Assembly: GCA_021779695.1 (NCBI GenBank)
Contig: JAJYAE010000003.1
Coordinates: forward strand, 1 to 53,054
From: Acidobacteriota bacterium
GTDB taxonomy: Bacteria > Acidobacteriota > Terriglobia > Terriglobales > Acidobacteriaceae
Length of the DNA: 53,054 nucleotides
Direction: 5' to 3'
Shown: positions 51,086-53,054 of the stretch, piece by piece
Layout: each line of letters opens with the position of its first letter
Position numbering within the stretch: the first letter of the stretch is position 1
The notes under the pieces: model-generated
The model's database searches: none
What the model was told of the DNA's origin: nothing
The model's input: the letters and a program-made list of their open reading frames with translations, nothing else
Position numbers and translations under genes: made by a program

Positions 51086-51133
51086 CTTGACACGGAAGAG
51101 GTCGTTGGTTCGAATCCAATCGTGCCTACCATT
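51086..51133 (+). repeat. attR: right copy of the 48-bp tRNA-Val repeat
   Basis: This is a partial tRNA-Val 3' end (anticodon loop through CCA) with no matching 5' half, so it is not a working tRNA. It differs from the left copy at two positions that pair with each other in the T-stem. The second integrase gene stops 13 bp beyond it. Confidence 0.9.
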
Positions 51134-51145
51134 TCCCCTTTAAAA

Positions 51146-52432
51146 TCAGTTAATTACAGGCTTGACCTCTTCTTTCTTACCCAAATTTAGGTTCTTTTGG
51201 GTGCTGAAGGAAAAAGCCGGACCCAGGAAGCCCTTCAGCGCAAGTTCCTGCGCCTCGCGCTTCTCCTCGGTTACAGCCTGTTGGTAGAACTCCAGGGTCA
51301 CGCGAGGATTCGCATGACGAAGGAGTTCTTGGGCAACTTTGACGTCGACCTTCATCTGACGGAGCATCGTGCCAAGGCCATGACGGAACGAGTGCCAACC
51401 GATTCTCTTCTTCACCCCCATCTCGGCGAGGGCTGGACGGATGTGACGCTTGAGAATCATGTCAGGTTGAAGAGGCTGCGAGCCATTCTTTTGAACGGAC
51501 GCAAAGATATAGTCCGAGTCAGCCCGATAATCTGCCTCCGCCCTCCACTTCTTCAATTCATCCAGAACAAGTGGATGGAGGGGTACAGGTTTGCGGGACC
51601 CGATCGTCTTGGTATCGCCGACAACGTTGCGATAGATGGAACGCGTGATGTTGGCGATCCCCGCATCGAAGTCGACATCGTGCCAGCGAAGTTCGAAGAG
51701 TTCTCCCCGGCGAATTCCAGTGGCTGCGTCGAGGAGGACCATGGTGCGTTCACGTTGTGGGAGGTTCTTCAGGAGTGTCTGCAGCTCCTCCGGCGTGAGA
51801 AATTCCGGATCGCGCAGCCGCTTCGCTGACGTCCGGACCTCTGTGATTGGGTTTTGCGATGCCCACCCGTAGCGAATCGCGTGGGCGAACACCGCGGACA
51901 TGACGTTGCGGATCTTGGCCTTTGTCGAAGGGCTCGTCGGCTTGCCGTCCTTCCTCTTGATGCCTTCGAGCCACCGCTCGACTTCAATGCTCTTGATGGC
52001 CGAAAGCGCACTTCCGCCCCACCTCGGAACAATGTGGCTGTCGAGAAAGTCCCTGTAGCTGACAACCGTGGCGAATGCCTTGCGAGGCAGCTCATCTTTC
52101 TTGTAATGCGTCACGAGCTGCTGAATGTTCATGGGGGTGAATTGCCCCTCGTTGATCTCGACCCTGAGCTGCGTAAGCGCCTTCTCTGCGTCTTTGCGCT
52201 TGGGAAATTCGAGCACCGTGCCTACATATTGCCTTTTGTAGACACGACGTCCGCTCTCCTCCGTGTAGGACCGGAACATCCACGCATCGGGTTGGCTCTT
52301 GCGCTTCAAAATACTCAGGGAACCTCGTTGATAGCGTTGCGCCTGCATGCGGATCTTCTCCTTTGCACGCGCACTGATGGCTTGGGACGAGTCTACATCG
52401 GAACGTGCGGGGAACGCGGTGGAGTTCGTCAT
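51146..52432 (-). CDS. Second tyrosine integrase, neighbouring island
   Basis: A 428-residue phage-type tyrosine recombinase with the canonical set: Arg in TGIRRGELFELRW, the His-x-x-Arg box in GWHSFRHGLGTML, LLRHANPRVTLEFYQQ with His and nucleophilic Tyr. A SAM-like core-binding domain precedes it. ATG 52432 has GGAGGG upstream. It is clearly different from the first integrase in sequence, yet has the same geometry: read toward a tRNA-Val repeat with its stop a few bases away. It therefore marks the left end of another element inserted at the same site. Confidence 0.9.
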   Translation of the reverse strand: MTNSTAFPARSDVDSSQAISARAKEKIRMQAQRYQRGSLSILKRKSQPDAWMFRSYTEESGRRVYKRQYVGTVLEFPKRKDAEKALTQLRVEINEGQFTPMNIQQLVTHYKKDELPRKAFATVVSYRDFLDSHIVPRWGGSALSAIKSIEVERWLEGIKRKDGKPTSPSTKAKIRNVMSAVFAHAIRYGWASQNPITEVRTSAKRLRDPEFLTPEELQTLLKNLPQRERTMVLLDAATGIRRGELFELRWHDVDFDAGIANITRSIYRNVVGDTKTIGSRKPVPLHPLVLDELKKWRAEADYRADSDYIFASVQKNGSQPLQPDMILKRHIRPALAEMGVKKRIGWHSFRHGLGTMLRQMKVDVKVAQELLRHANPRVTLEFYQQAVTEEKREAQELALKGFLGPAFSFSTQKNLNLGKKEEVKPVIN

Positions 52433-52551
52433 GCGGCCCTCCGCTCGTTCGTATGTTGGCTCATCCACTCGACGAGTTCATCCTCGTAGACCCCTTTTCA
52501 ATTCCGCCTCATTCATACGTGACTCCAGACTCTACGACATCGTGAGGGGCC

Positions 52552-52886
52552 ATTCGCCTCATGGTCAGCCTGCTCTTCGTCGAGGACGACGAGATCCTCA
52601 CCCAGCCGGGCATTGTCCGCACCATCTATGACCCGGCGGCGGGCACAGGCGGCATGCTTTCGGTGGCCGGGGAGCATCTGGCGGACCTCAACCCCGACGC
52701 ACGCCTCACCATGTTCGGGCAGGAGCTCAACGACGAGTCCTACGCCATCTGCAAGGCCGACATGCTCATCAAGGGGCAGGACGTCCGCAACATCATCGCC
52801 GGCAACACGCTTTCCGAAGATGGCCACCGCGGCAAGACCTTCGACTACATGCTCTCCAACACGCACATCAGCCTGCCCAACATGAC
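52552..52886 (+). pseudogene. hsdM: Internal fragment of a type I restriction methyltransferase (HsdM)
   Basis: About 110 codons match the HsdM catalytic core: [37 protein letters not shown] (containing the S-adenosylmethionine motif DPAAGTGG), then [23 protein letters not shown] and [10 protein letters not shown]. The match stops exactly where the catalytic NPPF motif should follow, and the N-terminal helical domain is missing. Both ends are therefore deleted and it cannot methylate DNA. Confidence 0.75.
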
Positions 52887-53054
52887 CTGCACGTGGAGTC
52901 CGGAAGCCTCGCCCGCGCGTGCGCGAGGATTTTGTTGCCGGGCAGGATGGAAATCCCTGGTGTTGACCTCCCGGGAGTAGGGCGCGACATCGGCGAGGAT
53001 GGCCATCCTGTGGATGTCGGGATAGTCTTCTGGGTTGACCTCTTCGAGCTCCGG
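52887..53054 (-). other. Open minus-strand frame at the window edge, unrecognised
   Basis: Entering from the right edge on the minus strand, a frame reads ELEEVNPEDYPDIHRMAIL and ADVAPYSRE with good coding character to about 52968. It then continues as lower-quality sequence into the hsdM fragment. It looks like the truncated end of a gene whose body lies outside the window. I cannot name the family. Confidence 0.35.

Larger units (their letters stand above)
15010..51133. mobile_element. Integrative and conjugative element in tRNA-Val, about 36 kb
   Basis: A 48-bp imperfect direct repeat of the tRNA-Val 3' end (15010-15057 and 51086-51133) brackets an integrase, an excisionase-like protein, a MobF relaxase, a coupling protein, a VirB-type secretion system, SSB, a primase and ParB-like genes. 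This is the full set expected of a self-transmissible element using circular excision and single-strand transfer. Cargo is concentrated at 17168-23025 (regulation/signalling), 26735-29179 (proteasome-like protein and toxin-antitoxin) and 46645-50853 (TIR, HNH, AbiE). No complete VirB1 or VirB7 homologue was found. Whether the element still transfers cannot be told from sequence. Confidence 0.88.

Noticed and set aside
15062..51133. Prophage interpretation of the integrase-bounded region
   Set aside because: No capsid, tail, terminase or lysis genes are present, while a full mating-pair and mobilisation set is.

Overview
The window looks like a piece of a soil acidobacterial chromosome (Acidobacteriota, probably Terriglobia/Acidobacteriaceae). 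This is an inference from the moderately high GC, the PDZ plus multi-spanning membrane sensor at the left edge, the carboxypeptidase-regulatory-like exported protein, the ECF42-type sigma factor paired with a DGPF protein, and the overall gene style. No 16S or other taxonomic marker is present.

Bases 1 to about 14,980 are host-like chromosome. They hold a partial membrane sensor, araD, a small surface-polysaccharide cluster (a broken glycosyltransferase fused out of frame to a Wzz-type chain-length protein, hldE, gmhA and an Rmd-like sugar-nucleotide reductase), an ECF42 sigma/DGPF pair with a recognisable promoter, a DUF2255 protein, an aldo/keto reductase with a decayed second copy beside it, a SnoaL-like secreted protein and an AraC-type regulator. 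A decayed transposase lies just before a tRNA-Val(GAC) gene.

Bases 15,010 to 51,133 are one integrative and conjugative element (ICE) of about 36 kb. It is bounded by a 48-bp direct repeat of the tRNA-Val 3' end. From the left it has an integrase and excisionase-like pair; a cargo block (LysR regulator, zinc-ribbon protein, exported receptor-like protein, two-component system, membrane protein); and then a long backbone read leftwards. Read from right to left, the backbone gives a VirB2-B3-B4-B9-B10-B5-B6-B8-B11 type IV secretion system, SSB, a RepB-like primase, a ribbon-helix-helix accessory protein, the coupling protein, a MobF (TrwC/TraI) relaxase, a nucleotidyltransferase/Xre toxin-antitoxin pair, a proteasome-like Ntn hydrolase (opposite strand), ArdC and a ParB-like protein. 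Right of the secretion genes is a defence-like block: Xre regulator, TIR-domain protein, HNH endonuclease, a 43-codon ORF and an AbiE toxin-antitoxin system.

A second, unrelated tyrosine integrase (51,146-52,432) sits directly beyond the right repeat, followed by a truncated type I methyltransferase. The tRNA-Val locus therefore appears to carry two islands in tandem.

The most interesting unexplained signals are: (1) a 45-bp element with a dyad, found once ahead of the integration/excision genes and once ahead of the secretion operon, whose differences keep the dyad intact; (2) a proteasome-beta-like protein with a long C-terminal extension carried by the ICE; (3) a roughly 170-nt nested inverted-repeat structure upstream of ardC; (4) four tandem palindromes at the end of the relaxase gene; (5) paired 8-bp direct repeats with an 11-bp period near both attachment sites. 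All calls come from reading the sequence only; no database search was run.
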